A model generated the notes under the pieces. That model was not told where the DNA came from and searched no databases. It saw nothing but the letters and a program-made list of their open reading frames with translations. The position numbers and the translations under genes are program-made. 47,683 nt of DNA from Paenibacillus bouchesdurhonensis (GTDB lineage: Bacteria; Bacillota; Bacilli; Paenibacillales; Paenibacillaceae). The first letter of the stretch is position 1. The number at the start of each line of letters is the position of its first letter. Shown in pieces: positions 27,022 to 35,520 of this stretch. The stretch lies in assembly GCF_900155685.1 (NCBI RefSeq), contig NZ_LT732548.1:713179-760861 (forward strand), in the 5' to 3' direction.

Positions 27022-28626
27022 TTAGAAGTTAGGCCCGCCTACGCCATCTTCCAATATTGCTTTTGGAGCCTCGGAACCGGGTGCTTTGGGAGAAACTTTT
27101 TCTGAAGCATCGTTGGTGTTGGTTTTTTCACCGCTGCTGCCACCGCTGCTGCCACCGCTGCTGCCACCGCTGCTGCCACCGCTGCTGCCACTGCCGTTGC
27201 CGCGACTGTCGTCGCCACGAATAGCTATGACGGTTGGCTGGGGCGGGTAGGTATCGCGGGATAGTTTGGTTTTGTCTACTGGTTTGCCGGCTATTTTTTT
27301 GATGCGGTACGATTCGACAACGTACCCCGGCTTGCCTTCGATTAGAAGCTCTTGGCTTCCGGGAGAAAGAGCGGGATTGGCGACGTATTTATTTGGAGCG
27401 GGAATCGTCTTTGTCGTAATGGATTCGACTTCATATGTAATATCGTCAGGCATATTGCCAAACAGCTTCACGGTCATCTGGTCATCCTTTACCTCGGAGT
27501 GGATGAGCAAATGGCGGGCTGAGGTATTTCTGAAGCGGAAATTAATGTAGCCTCTTGCAAACGTGGCATCCAGCCCTTTAGGGACATAGCTGACAGGCAG
27601 CGTATGATTGCGTCTCTCCACAATGTCCAGCCCGGCTAAAATAACGGCATTATACAAGGTGCTGGATACCTGGCAAATTCCGCCGCCGACTCCCGGGACG
27701 AGCTTGCCTCCAAAAATGACAGGCGCCTCCCGGAAGCCGTACTTGTCCTCCGCAGCTTTAATAACTTGCTCATAGTCAAAGATGTCTCCAGGAGCGAGCA
27801 CCATCCCGTGAATCGTGCGCGCCGCAGCCTCGACATTATGGCGTCGTCCTTCTCCGCTTCCTTGCAGATCGGTCGTGAACTGGGTGACTTTTCGCTCAAT
27901 TCCTTGTTGCTGTAGGCGCTCCACCGTTACCTCAGGCTGCAGGATATAAAGCGGTGCTTCGAGGATAAGCCGACTTCTCTTCTTGGCTTGAGGAGATTGT
28001 CCGCCGGGCGTTCTTGCAGGAGGCTTATGCAGCCGCTGCAGCTCGTCCTTCACATCTCCTGACAGCTCGACCGGGCTGTGCTTCCGCACGAGCGCCCCAA
28101 ACGTCTTCCAATCGATTCTTTGGACGGAACGGCCTGGCAGATAGGTGATGGTATCAGCGGCTGAAATAAGGCGTACGGCATTGGCTGGACGGCCGAACTG
28201 GGATTGCTCCCACGCTGGGGAGAACAGTTTGCGCAATATTTTTTCATCAAAGGTGATATTCAGCTCCCAAATGTTCGGAAAATGCCATCTGGCATGCGCC
28301 CGCTCCCATAGCGTTCCTTGATGTAGACGAGCAAGCGCATCGAAAAAGTGATTTCCGTCGTACTGTACGCCCAACTGCTTCCATGTCGAATCGACTTCGG
28401 TTTGCTGCACCATAACGACAACTTTTTCCGCCTCCAGGGATCGAATCATTTCTTCTACCATAGCTATCGCTTCGCTCCGCTCCATATCGCTAATGTCCAC
28501 TCCGTTTATCGTCACGGCAGCTGGCACAGTATCTCGATTGGCATACAGGAAGAGGGCTCCAAAGAAAATGGATCCTAGAAGCAGTAAGGATGAAAGCAAA
28601 ATGGTTACAAGGTGTAATTTCTTCAT
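27022..28626 (-). CDS. VanW-family protein with G5 domain and Gly-Ser tail
   Basis: 534 residues. It has one N-terminal membrane anchor (about 7-29), a peptidoglycan-binding-4-like region (about 60-220), the VanW domain (about 250-380, with VPGVGGGICQVSSTLYNA and FARGYINFRFRN) and a G5-type domain (about 395-465, GSQELLIEGKPGYVVESYRI). It ends with a low-complexity linker of repeated GSSG and a charged tail. It is expected to be anchored outside the membrane in contact with the wall. Despite the name, VanW proteins are common outside vancomycin clusters and no van genes are here, so this is not a resistance call. The ATG at 28626 has GGAGAAG upstream. It is divergent from ftsE. Confidence 0.9.
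   Translation of the reverse strand: MKKLHLVTILLSSLLLLGSIFFGALFLYANRDTVPAAVTINGVDISDMERSEAIAMVEEMIRSLEAEKVVVMVQQTEVDSTWKQLGVQYDGNHFFDALARLHQGTLWERAHARWHFPNIWELNITFDEKILRKLFSPAWEQSQFGRPANAVRLISAADTITYLPGRSVQRIDWKTFGALVRKHSPVELSGDVKDELQRLHKPPARTPGGQSPQAKKRSRLILEAPLYILQPEVTVERLQQQGIERKVTQFTTDLQGSGEGRRHNVEAAARTIHGMVLAPGDIFDYEQVIKAAEDKYGFREAPVIFGGKLVPGVGGGICQVSSTLYNAVILAGLDIVERRNHTLPVSYVPKGLDATFARGYINFRFRNTSARHLLIHSEVKDDQMTVKLFGNMPDDITYEVESITTKTIPAPNKYVANPALSPGSQELLIEGKPGYVVESYRIKKIAGKPVDKTKLSRDTYPPQPTVIAIRGDDSRGNGSGSSGGSSGGSSGGSSGGSSGEKTNTNDASEKVSPKAPGSEAPKAILEDGVGGPNF
27131..27190. repeat. Five perfect 12-bp repeats encoding GSSG
   Basis: CCGCTGCTGCCA is repeated five times without a mismatch inside the VanW-family gene and encodes a flexible Gly-Ser linker. 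Perfect units of 12 bp can change in number without breaking the frame. Confidence 0.95.
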
Positions 28627-28719
28627 GCGCTTCTCCTTTCAAAATCTAGAAAATAACGGCGTACAGACATATATATGATGAAATTCAGGAAACTTTCGGT
28701 GGTTCAGGGTACTCAACAG

Positions 28720-28735
28720 GTAACATATTTGTTAC
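28720..28735. promoter_or_regulatory. Dyad between the VanW gene and ftsE
   Basis: GTAACATATTTGTTAC: inverted GTAACA/TGTTAC with a 4-bp spacer, placed in the divergent control region. The binding protein is unknown. A small hairpin GCTGA/TCAGC with four T follows at 28748-28770. Confidence 0.4.
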
Positions 28736-28849
28736 AATAAAAAACGGGCTGATGAAATAACTCAGCTTTTAAAGGAATTGGCGGGAAAGTGTCGAAATGG
28801 AATACAGTCAGCCTACGGGTTAAGGAATCAAGGTTTAGGACGTGATGAT

Positions 28850-29536
28850 TTGATAGAAATGCAAGATGTTTGGAAGACCTATCCCAATGGAACTCACGCC
28901 CTTCGAGGCGTCTCGGTTCAGATTGACCGCAATGAATTTGTATATGTCGTCGGGCCCTCCGGAGCAGGGAAATCGACGTTCATGAAGCTTATATATCGAG
29001 AAGAAGTACCGACCAAAGGACAAATTTCAGTAAACGGCTTCAACATCGGCAGGCTGAAACCGAGGAAGATTCCTTATGTACGCCGCAATATCGGCGTGAT
29101 TTTCCAGGACTTCCGGCTGCTGCCGAAGCTGACGGCCTACGAGAATGTGGCGTTTGCGCTGGAGGTCATCGAAGCGCCCAAGAAAGTGATCAAGAAGCGC
29201 GTGATGGAAGTGCTGGATCTAGTTGGCCTTAAGAATAAAGCGAATCGCGATCCGTCGCAGTTGTCAGGGGGAGAGCAGCAGCGCGTGGCCATCGCTAGAG
29301 CCATTGTGAACAATCCATCGGTCATCATTGCGGATGAGCCGACCGGAAACCTCGATCCTGAGACCTCTTGGGGCATTATGCAGCTGCTGGATGAGATAAA
29401 TTTCAGAGGAACAACGATTGTGATGGCTACTCATAATAAAGACATTGTAAACAGCATGCGCAAACGGGTTATTGCCATCGAACACGGGCATATTGTCCGT
29501 GATGAGCAGAGAGGGGAATATGGTTATGATTTTTAA
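28850..29536 (+). CDS. ftsE: Cell-division ATP-binding protein FtsE
   Basis: ATPase of the FtsEX complex at the membrane, which uses ATP to switch on peptidoglycan hydrolases. It starts at TTG 28850 (MIEMQDVWKTYPNG), with AGGA at 28837-28840, giving 228 residues, the usual FtsE length; the longer open frame back to 28778 has no family similarity. Walker A is GPSGAGKS (35-42), the ABC signature LSGGEQQR, Walker B VIIADEPTGNLDP, and the switch His is in ATHNKDIV. The Q-loop is IFQDFRLLP. The ftsX start lies inside its 3' end, so the two proteins are translationally coupled. Confidence 0.97.
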   Translation: MIEMQDVWKTYPNGTHALRGVSVQIDRNEFVYVVGPSGAGKSTFMKLIYREEVPTKGQISVNGFNIGRLKPRKIPYVRRNIGVIFQDFRLLPKLTAYENVAFALEVIEAPKKVIKKRVMEVLDLVGLKNKANRDPSQLSGGEQQRVAIARAIVNNPSVIIADEPTGNLDPETSWGIMQLLDEINFRGTTIVMATHNKDIVNSMRKRVIAIEHGHIVRDEQRGEYGYDF

Positions 29537-30440
29537 CACCCTCTTGAGACATCTGCGCGAAGGCTCGAAGAATGTTTTTCGGAATGGCTGGATGTCGGTG
29601 GCTTCCATCACGTCCATCATAGTGTCGTTATTTGTGTTAGGCGTGTTCATTTTACTAGTGCTTAACGTCAATTCGTTCGCGGACGACGCGGACAGCATGG
29701 TGCAAATTAAGACATACCTCAACTCCAACGTCGAAGACAGCATGCGGGAGAAGCTGCATAACGACATTGCGGCGATGGAGGAAGTCAGCAAAGTTACTTT
29801 TATCTCCAAAGCGGAGGGACTTAAGGATTTCCGCGAACAGCTCGGGGAAGAAGGCAAGGATTTGCTCGAAGGGTATGACGAAACGACAAATCCTATTCCG
29901 GATACGCTGCAGGTCGAGGTCGTTGAACCGACTACGGTTCCGTTCGTCGCTTCGAAGATCGAGCAGCTCAATACCAAATATCCGGATGAACCGATATATA
30001 AAGTAAGATACGGGCAAGGAACGACGGAGAAGCTGTTCAAAATTACCCGCGCCGTTCGCAATATTGGATTTGCCTTTGTTGCAGGCCTTGGTTTAATGGC
30101 GATGTTCCTGATTTCGAATACGATTCGCGTAACGATTTTAGCCCGTCGCCGGGAAATCGGCATTATGAAGCTAGTTGGTGCGACGAATATGTTTATTCGT
30201 TGGCCGTTTTTTGTAGAAGGTGCGCTAATTGGGATGATTGGTTCAGCGGTAACGGTTGGAATTCTGTTCATTGGATACGACCAACTGGCACTTTCCGTTA
30301 AAGAGGACATTACTATGGCCTTCCATCTAGTTCCGCTTCAGGAGATCGGACTCCAGCTCGCCGTACTATTGGTTGGACTGGGGCTGCTCATCGGAATTTG
30401 GGGAAGTACAGTTTCCATACGTAGATTTCTCAAGGTGTAG
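29526..30440 (+). CDS. ftsX: Cell-division protein FtsX
   Basis: Membrane partner of FtsE. 304 residues: a cytoplasmic N-terminus, transmembrane helix 1 at about 20-43, an extracellular domain at about 44-165 that contacts the hydrolase/activator, then three more helices at about 172-196, 220-245 and 275-298. ARRREIGIMKLVGATNMFIRWPF is the typical FtsX cytoplasmic loop. I chose the ATG at 29526, 9 nt after GAGGGG; the ATG at 29520 is in frame but too close to that site. It overlaps ftsE by 11 bp and is followed after 5 bp by the M23 gene, which is the probable partner. Confidence 0.96.
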   Translation: MIFNTLLRHLREGSKNVFRNGWMSVASITSIIVSLFVLGVFILLVLNVNSFADDADSMVQIKTYLNSNVEDSMREKLHNDIAAMEEVSKVTFISKAEGLKDFREQLGEEGKDLLEGYDETTNPIPDTLQVEVVEPTTVPFVASKIEQLNTKYPDEPIYKVRYGQGTTEKLFKITRAVRNIGFAFVAGLGLMAMFLISNTIRVTILARRREIGIMKLVGATNMFIRWPFFVEGALIGMIGSAVTVGILFIGYDQLALSVKEDITMAFHLVPLQEIGLQLAVLLVGLGLLIGIWGSTVSIRRFLKV

Positions 30441-30445
30441 TTATT

Positions 30446-31705
30446 GTGAGGGAGAACAAATTAAAGAAGGACGGGGAAGCGAAGTTGAAAAAGTGGATTT
30501 CCGTTGTCGTCGTAGTCACTTTAGCCGCGATAATCTTCCAACCTGATAATGGCTACGCTAAGAGTAAAACCATCAGCCAAATCGATAAGGAACTCAAGCA
30601 ATTGCAGGAGCAGGCCAAGCAAGCCAAGCAGCAGCAGGAAAAGGCCGCTCAGCAAAAGCAGGAAGCCCAGCATTACGTTAACAAAAATACGAATTACCTC
30701 AAGGAAGTTCTCATGCAAATGGATGCTGTGAGCGCTGAACTCGCCAAGATATCCATGCAAATTCATGACACAGAGGAAAGCCTCAGAAATACAGCCGTGA
30801 GGCTGAGTGAGACGGAGTCGCGAATTGAAGAGCGTTCCGGCCTGCTGGACTCCCGCGTGCGCTTAATGTATACCGATGGAGCGGTGTCGTATTTGGATGT
30901 ACTGTTGTCGTCAACCAGCTTTACAGATTTTCTTGAGCGGGCGGACTCCCTGCAGGCGATTGCGAATCAGGATCAGTTATTGCTCAAGGAGCATAAACAG
31001 GACAAGCTCTTGATTGAAGATCAGAAGGCTCAATTGGAGCAGGATTATGCCAAGGTAAAACAATTGTATGCGGATGCCGAAATCCGCAGGAGCGAGCTGG
31101 AGAAGAAGGAGATCGAGAAGCAGCAGCTGATTGCCAAATATCATGCCGAGATCGAGGAATCGGATGATATTAGCGAAGAGCAGGAGCAGCTTCTTATCGA
31201 GCTGGCTACGAAGCGTGCGGCATTGGAGAAAGAGAAGAATAAGCTGAAAGCCGCACAAGTATATACTTATAAGAAGAGTTCTTCATCCGGCTCAGGCGGA
31301 TTTAAAGGGAATGGCGGCTCGATGGCGCTGCCGGTCAGCGGAGCTAGGTTATCTTCGAATTATGGGACACGGGTTCATCCAATATCCGGCCAGGTGAAGA
31401 AGCATACAGGCGTTGACCTTGCGGCTCCGCAAGGAACGGATATCAAGGCGGCCGAAGGCGGCGTGGTCATCGTGGCCGAGTGGTGGAGCGGTTATGGCAA
31501 CACGGTTATTATCGACCATGGGGATAACGTGTGGACGTTGTATGGACATATTCGCAACGGTGGAATCAAGGTTGAGAAGGGCGAGCAAGTCAAACGCGGA
31601 CAGAAAATTGCAGAAGTGGGCAGCACAGGCAACTCGACCGGCCCGCACTTGCATTTCGAAGTCCGGATTAACGGCAGTCCTGTAGATCCATCCCCGTATT
31701 TATAG
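30446..31705 (+). CDS. EnvC-like murein hydrolase/activator: coiled coil plus M23 (LytM) domain
   Basis: 419 residues. It has an N-terminal signal or anchor at about 15-38 (KKWISVVVVVTLAAIIF...GYAKS), two long coiled coils (about 40-125 and 165-262, extremely rich in Gln, Glu, Lys) separated by a short globular piece, a Ser/Gly linker and an M23 domain at about 290-419. Metal ligands are intact: HTGVDLA (His and Asp), TLYGHI and HLHFEV, so it may cut peptidoglycan itself rather than only activate others. Gene order ftsE-ftsX-this fits the known model in which FtsEX drives a coiled-coil hydrolase (CwlO, EnvC, PcsB). The start is GTG 30446 after AAGGTG; a TTG start at 30485 (LKKW) is possible. 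Confidence 0.93.
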   Translation: MRENKLKKDGEAKLKKWISVVVVVTLAAIIFQPDNGYAKSKTISQIDKELKQLQEQAKQAKQQQEKAAQQKQEAQHYVNKNTNYLKEVLMQMDAVSAELAKISMQIHDTEESLRNTAVRLSETESRIEERSGLLDSRVRLMYTDGAVSYLDVLLSSTSFTDFLERADSLQAIANQDQLLLKEHKQDKLLIEDQKAQLEQDYAKVKQLYADAEIRRSELEKKEIEKQQLIAKYHAEIEESDDISEEQEQLLIELATKRAALEKEKNKLKAAQVYTYKKSSSSGSGGFKGNGGSMALPVSGARLSSNYGTRVHPISGQVKKHTGVDLAAPQGTDIKAAEGGVVIVAEWWSGYGNTVIIDHGDNVWTLYGHIRNGGIKVEKGEQVKRGQKIAEVGSTGNSTGPHLHFEVRINGSPVDPSPYL

Positions 31706-31761
31706 TAGATTCGATGGACTTTTTCATCTGGCACTTATAAAATAGAATTATGCGATTTTGA

Positions 31762-31797
31762 AACGGATACCGTCCTCGCAGGATGAATATCCGTTTT
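31762..31797 (+). terminator. Intrinsic terminator after the ftsEX-hydrolase operon
   Basis: Stem AACGGATA (31762-31769) with TATCCGTT (31788-31795), an inner TCCT/AGGA mini-stem, then a T-run. It separates the division operon from the protease gene. Confidence 0.8.
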
Positions 31798-31907
31798 TCC
31801 TTCTTTAATCGTTGTATATATTCCGTACAAGCTGAACATATACTATGATGGTTATAACAGGTGGGCTTCGAGTCGGCCGAATTACACAGAGGCGGTGAAA
31901 TTCTTTC

Positions 31908-33353
31908 ATGTTCAAAGGACGCACGGTTACTCTACTCGTTTTGGTTGCTATGGTGGTTAGTAGTTTACTCACCGTAACTTTGTCGGGCCAATGGAGCTTA
32001 GCTGGTTCGGGACAGCTGTCGAGCGGCTTATTCGCGGATATCGGCGGACAATCGAAGAGCGATATTAAGAAAATCGAGACAGCTCTTGATCTGGTGACTA
32101 AAAACTATGTGGAAAAAGTGGATCGCAGCAAGCTCGTGGACGGCGCCATTAACGGAATGATGAATGCGCTGGAAGATCCTTTCTCATCATACATGGCAGG
32201 GGCAACAGCCCAGCAATTTTCGGAGCAAATCGAAGGCTCCTTTACGGGAATCGGCGCAGAGGTGTCGATGGAGAACGGCAATGTGGTCGTCGTTTCGCCG
32301 ATCAAGGGCTCTCCCGCGGAGAAGGCGGGAATCAAGCCGAAGGATATTTTATTATCCGTAAACGGAGAGTCATTTGAAGGATTGACCTTGAATGAGGCTG
32401 TAACCAAAATCCGTGGCCCTAAAGGGACGGAAGCAAAAATAAAAGTGAAACGCTCCGGTGCCGCAGAAGCATTGGAATTTACGATCGTCCGTGACGATAT
32501 TGCCTTAGAAACGGTTTACGCGCGGATGGAAGAAGGCAAGGTTGGCCTGATCGAAATTACGGAATTCTCGATGAACACGGCGAACCGCTTTAAGAAAGAG
32601 CTTGAGACCTTGGAGAGCCAAGGGATGAAGGGCCTCGTCATCGATGTGCGGAACAATCCGGGCGGCGTGCTGCCGATCGTGATTGAAATGTCGGAGCTGT
32701 TCGTTCCGAAAGGCAAAGGGATCGTCCAGGTGGAGAATAAGAACGGCCGCCGCGAAGCTACGTTATCGGACGGCTCCGGCAAATCGTATCCGATTGTCGT
32801 CGTCACGAATAAAGGCAGCGCCAGTGCCTCGGAGATTTTAGCGGGCGCATTGCAGGAATCGGCGGGAGCGAGGCTGGTCGGCGAGCCGACTTATGGCAAA
32901 GGCACCGTGCAATCGAGCTACTCCCAGGAGATGGGGGACGGCAGCATGCTTAAAATTACGATTGCCAAGTGGCTGACCCCGAAAGGGGAGTGGATCCACA
33001 AGAAGGGGATTCAGCCAGATGTTAACATATCGCAGCCCGATTATTTCTCTGTAGCTCCCATTAATAAAGAAAAAACCTATAAGTACGATATGCTCGGCGA
33101 AGATGTGAAGAGCGCGCAAGTTATGCTTAAGGGCCTTGGCTTCGATCCGGGCCGGGTGGATGGCTATTTCGACACGAATACAGAGCGTGCACTGAAGCAA
33201 TTCCAAGGTGCTAATGAGCTTGAAGCCAATGGTGTGCTGGAAGCTAAGACCGCTGAGAAGCTGGAGAGCAAACTGATTGAGCTCATCCGCGATCCGAAGA
33301 ACGATGCACAACTGAACCGTGCCCTGGAGGAAATCCGGAAGGAAATATCCTAA
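31908..33353 (+). CDS. CtpB-like S41 carboxy-terminal processing protease
   Basis: 481-residue serine protease acting outside the membrane. It has an N-terminal anchor/signal (7-30), a tail-specific protease cap and PDZ domain (about 108-190, GIGAEV then GSPAEKAGIKPKDILLSVNG), the S41 core, and a C-terminal peptidoglycan-binding-1 domain (about 405-460, VKSAQVMLKGLGFDPGRVDG). The Ser-Lys-Gln triad is Ser306 (KGSASASEI), Lys331 and Gln335 (YGKGTVQ), with the same spacing as B. subtilis CtpB. CtpB cleaves SpoIVFA in sporulation; this function is possible but not shown. The ATG at 31908 follows GAGGCGG. Its position after ftsEX matches B. subtilis. Confidence 0.94.
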   Translation: MFKGRTVTLLVLVAMVVSSLLTVTLSGQWSLAGSGQLSSGLFADIGGQSKSDIKKIETALDLVTKNYVEKVDRSKLVDGAINGMMNALEDPFSSYMAGATAQQFSEQIEGSFTGIGAEVSMENGNVVVVSPIKGSPAEKAGIKPKDILLSVNGESFEGLTLNEAVTKIRGPKGTEAKIKVKRSGAAEALEFTIVRDDIALETVYARMEEGKVGLIEITEFSMNTANRFKKELETLESQGMKGLVIDVRNNPGGVLPIVIEMSELFVPKGKGIVQVENKNGRREATLSDGSGKSYPIVVVTNKGSASASEILAGALQESAGARLVGEPTYGKGTVQSSYSQEMGDGSMLKITIAKWLTPKGEWIHKKGIQPDVNISQPDYFSVAPINKEKTYKYDMLGEDVKSAQVMLKGLGFDPGRVDGYFDTNTERALKQFQGANELEANGVLEAKTAEKLESKLIELIRDPKNDAQLNRALEEIRKEIS

Positions 33354-33370
33354 GTGGCGTCGAATCCATA

Positions 33371-33396
33371 AGAGGGCTGATTTCAGCCTTCTTTTT
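33371..33396 (+). terminator. Intrinsic terminator of the S41 protease gene
   Basis: Stem AGAGGGCTGA (33371-33380) with TCAGCCTTCT (33383-33392), one G-U pair, then a T-run. The following 33400-33694 is low-complexity, GATGGT-rich sequence with no gene. Confidence 0.85.
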
Positions 33397-33694
33397 TCTT
33401 AAGATGGTATTGTTTCTTAAGATGGTCGCTCGGGGATCATTCTGGATTGCTGGCGGGGCGTTATGATGACTGCTGGTGGAAGCTCTAAATGACGGGGACG
33501 GTATATGATTGTTGGTATAGCCGACATATCAGAAGCCTTCCAGAGCGCTTGTGGGCTGGGGACGGTATAATGATTCGTTAGAGCCGTTAGGATGTGCTGT
33601 GCTGATGCAGTCGTCATGATGGTTACTGGTCAGGCAGTTACGATAGCCGATAGTGAAGCCGTTTTGCTGCTTGCTAGTGTAATCGTTATATAAT

Positions 33695-33880
33695 AACTGG
33701 ATTCGTGGCATTTAAAATCTGCAATTGAACGTTCAATATTTAATTAGTTGGATTTCCTGTACTTAAAATGAGTCTTTAAGGGAAATTAGGCGAAAAGCTG
33801 TACTTTAAATACATGAAATACAGCTATTTTGCCTAATCGGCGTAAAAAGATAAAATAGACACAAGTAATCCAACTAAATC
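33695..33880. repeat. Dispersed four-unit palindromic element, copy 4
   Basis: 186 bp with direct units AACTGGATT (33695) and TTAGTTGGATTTCCTGTACT (about 33754) and inverted units near 33810-33832 and at the end (AATCCAACTAAATC). It closely matches copy 2 (11628-11814) along its length. It ends 66 bp before the next gene. Confidence 0.8.
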
Positions 33881-33945
33881 GAATATTAGCCCTAATTAAA
33901 GGCAACGATTGTACTTTTCTAAAAGGATAGGAGTGTGAACACCTC

Positions 33946-35319
33946 TTGGATACAGTGCTTGAAGTTCTGTGGATGCTGGCTGAGGCAGGATGGCAGCTTC
34001 TCCTGCAGCCGTTCTATTATATTGCAATTATATTGATTATGCTCATTTATAGACGGCAGGTGCTGCTGGAGCGTAAGTTGTTCCATGTAAAATTGCACAG
34101 CTGGGCCGCTCAGACTTGGCGTACTGTTCTGGGGGGGCTCGCGGCAGGAATCGGCGTTTCGCTCGTTTCGCTGTTCCTTGGCATGACCTTAAGCATTGAA
34201 GGCATCATCTGCATCTGGGCTGTGACGCTGCTACTGCTACTGTTTCGCGTTCGTTATCTGTGCTTGGCTTATGCGGTCGGGCTGCTCGGCATAGCTCAAT
34301 TTATTATCAATATGGTGCCGGGGCTGCAAGCCGGGGGCTGGCTGGCCGAGGTTGTACGCATTGTGCGGGAGTTGAATATCCCTGCGCTGCTGTGCCTGGT
34401 GGCCGTGCTTCATGTCGCTGAGGGATTGTTGGTACGCTGGCAGGGGGCATCCTTTGCCGGGCCTCTCTTCTTCGAAGGCAAGCGGGGAAAGCTGGTTGGC
34501 GGCTATCAATTGCAAAGCCTATGGCCGATTCCATTGTTTCTGCTCATTCCAGCACAGACGACGGGGGCTGTGCTGCCATGGACTCCTTTGTTTGGCGGGG
34601 AGGCTTGGCTGGGCGGGTTCCAATTGATCGCGTTCCCCATCGTGATTGGCTTTTCGGAGATGACGGTTGGGCTGCTGCCTCGGGCTAAGGCTCGAGTATC
34701 TTCCGGGCGGCTGGCCGCCTATGGCATCGTTCTGCTGGTTTTGGCGCTTCTTAGTTCGTGGTGGAGCCCGCTGACGATTGTCGCTGCGCTGGCCGGAATT
34801 ATTTTGCATGAAGGATTAATTTGGCTCAGCCGCTTCGAGGAACAGAACCGCAGTCCGCTGTTCGTCAATCCTGTGGATGGGGTCAAGGTGTTGGCTGTAT
34901 TGCCGGGAAGCCCGGCGGAGGAGCTTGGAATTCAAGTCGGCGAGACGATCATCAAGGTTAATGGCTCTCCCGTGGCTACAAAGGAAGAGCTTCATGCCGG
35001 GCTGCGCATGAACCCGGCTTTCTGCAAGCTGGAGGTGCGCAACCTCGCAGGCGAGAGCAAATTCCTTCAGCGCGCAATTTATGCAGGAGAGCACCATCAG
35101 CTCGGCGCTATACTGGCGCCGGATGATCGGGCTCCGGTCGCTGTAAGGATGCGGCCGATCTCGCTCATTCATCTGCTTCGCCCACGACGCGAAGGCGAGC
35201 CGGCGAGCAGCAGCTCTCGCCGTGCTGCCAGAGGACGTGATGGACGCAATGCAAAGCCGTTGGAGGAGAAGCATCTATCCGCTCCGCAGGGAGAGGTGCA
35301 GGCAGAGACGGAAGCTTGA
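33946..35319 (+). CDS. MinJ-like PDZ membrane protein
   Basis: 457 residues with several transmembrane helices in the first 290 and a PDZ domain at about 305-390 (PVDGVKVLAVLPGSPAEELGIQVGETIIKVNG), then a basic, Ser/Arg-rich tail. In B. subtilis the membrane PDZ protein MinJ, which places the MinCD division inhibitor and affects swarming, lies after ctpB in the same neighbourhood, so MinJ is the best call. Sequence identity cannot be measured here and the protein is longer than MinJ. The start is TTG 33946 with ATAGGAG at 33927-33933; an in-frame stop lies just upstream, so no earlier start is possible. Confidence 0.8.
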   Translation: MDTVLEVLWMLAEAGWQLLLQPFYYIAIILIMLIYRRQVLLERKLFHVKLHSWAAQTWRTVLGGLAAGIGVSLVSLFLGMTLSIEGIICIWAVTLLLLLFRVRYLCLAYAVGLLGIAQFIINMVPGLQAGGWLAEVVRIVRELNIPALLCLVAVLHVAEGLLVRWQGASFAGPLFFEGKRGKLVGGYQLQSLWPIPLFLLIPAQTTGAVLPWTPLFGGEAWLGGFQLIAFPIVIGFSEMTVGLLPRAKARVSSGRLAAYGIVLLVLALLSSWWSPLTIVAALAGIILHEGLIWLSRFEEQNRSPLFVNPVDGVKVLAVLPGSPAEELGIQVGETIIKVNGSPVATKEELHAGLRMNPAFCKLEVRNLAGESKFLQRAIYAGEHHQLGAILAPDDRAPVAVRMRPISLIHLLRPRREGEPASSSSRRAARGRDGRNAKPLEEKHLSAPQGEVQAETEA

Positions 35320-35335
35320 TGGAAGCTTGACGGAG

Positions 35336-35386
35336 AAGGCGCTTAGAATCGCGTATGAGAGGATACGCGTCCTAAGTGCCTTTTTT
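35336..35386 (+). terminator. Strong intrinsic terminator after the MinJ-like gene
   Basis: AAGGCGCTTAG with CTAAGTGCCTT and inner CGCGTAT/ATACGCG make about 18 pairs, followed by six T. It ends plus-strand transcription before the convergent motAB operon. Confidence 0.9.
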
Positions 35387-35423
35387 ATGATGATTAGCAC
35401 CCATGCAGCATCGCAGAAATCTT

Positions 35424-35465
35424 CAAAAAAATCGCACCGCGCGATTCAACGATCACGCGATGCGA
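35424..35465 (-). terminator. Strong intrinsic terminator of motAB
   Basis: On the minus strand, TCGCATCGCGTGAT pairs with ATCGCGCGGTGCGA over 14 bp (two G-U pairs), followed by seven T (A-run at 35425-35431 on plus). Confidence 0.9.
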
Positions 35466-35520
35466 GAAGGGGCAGCTGTATTTCAATGTTAGAGCAAGGT
35501 ACCACACTAATCCCAATCTG

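Noticed and set aside
27022..28626. Vancomycin-resistance gene
   Set aside because: VanW-domain proteins are widespread in Firmicutes; there is no vanHAX or vanRS here and the G5/PG-binding architecture suggests a wall protein.
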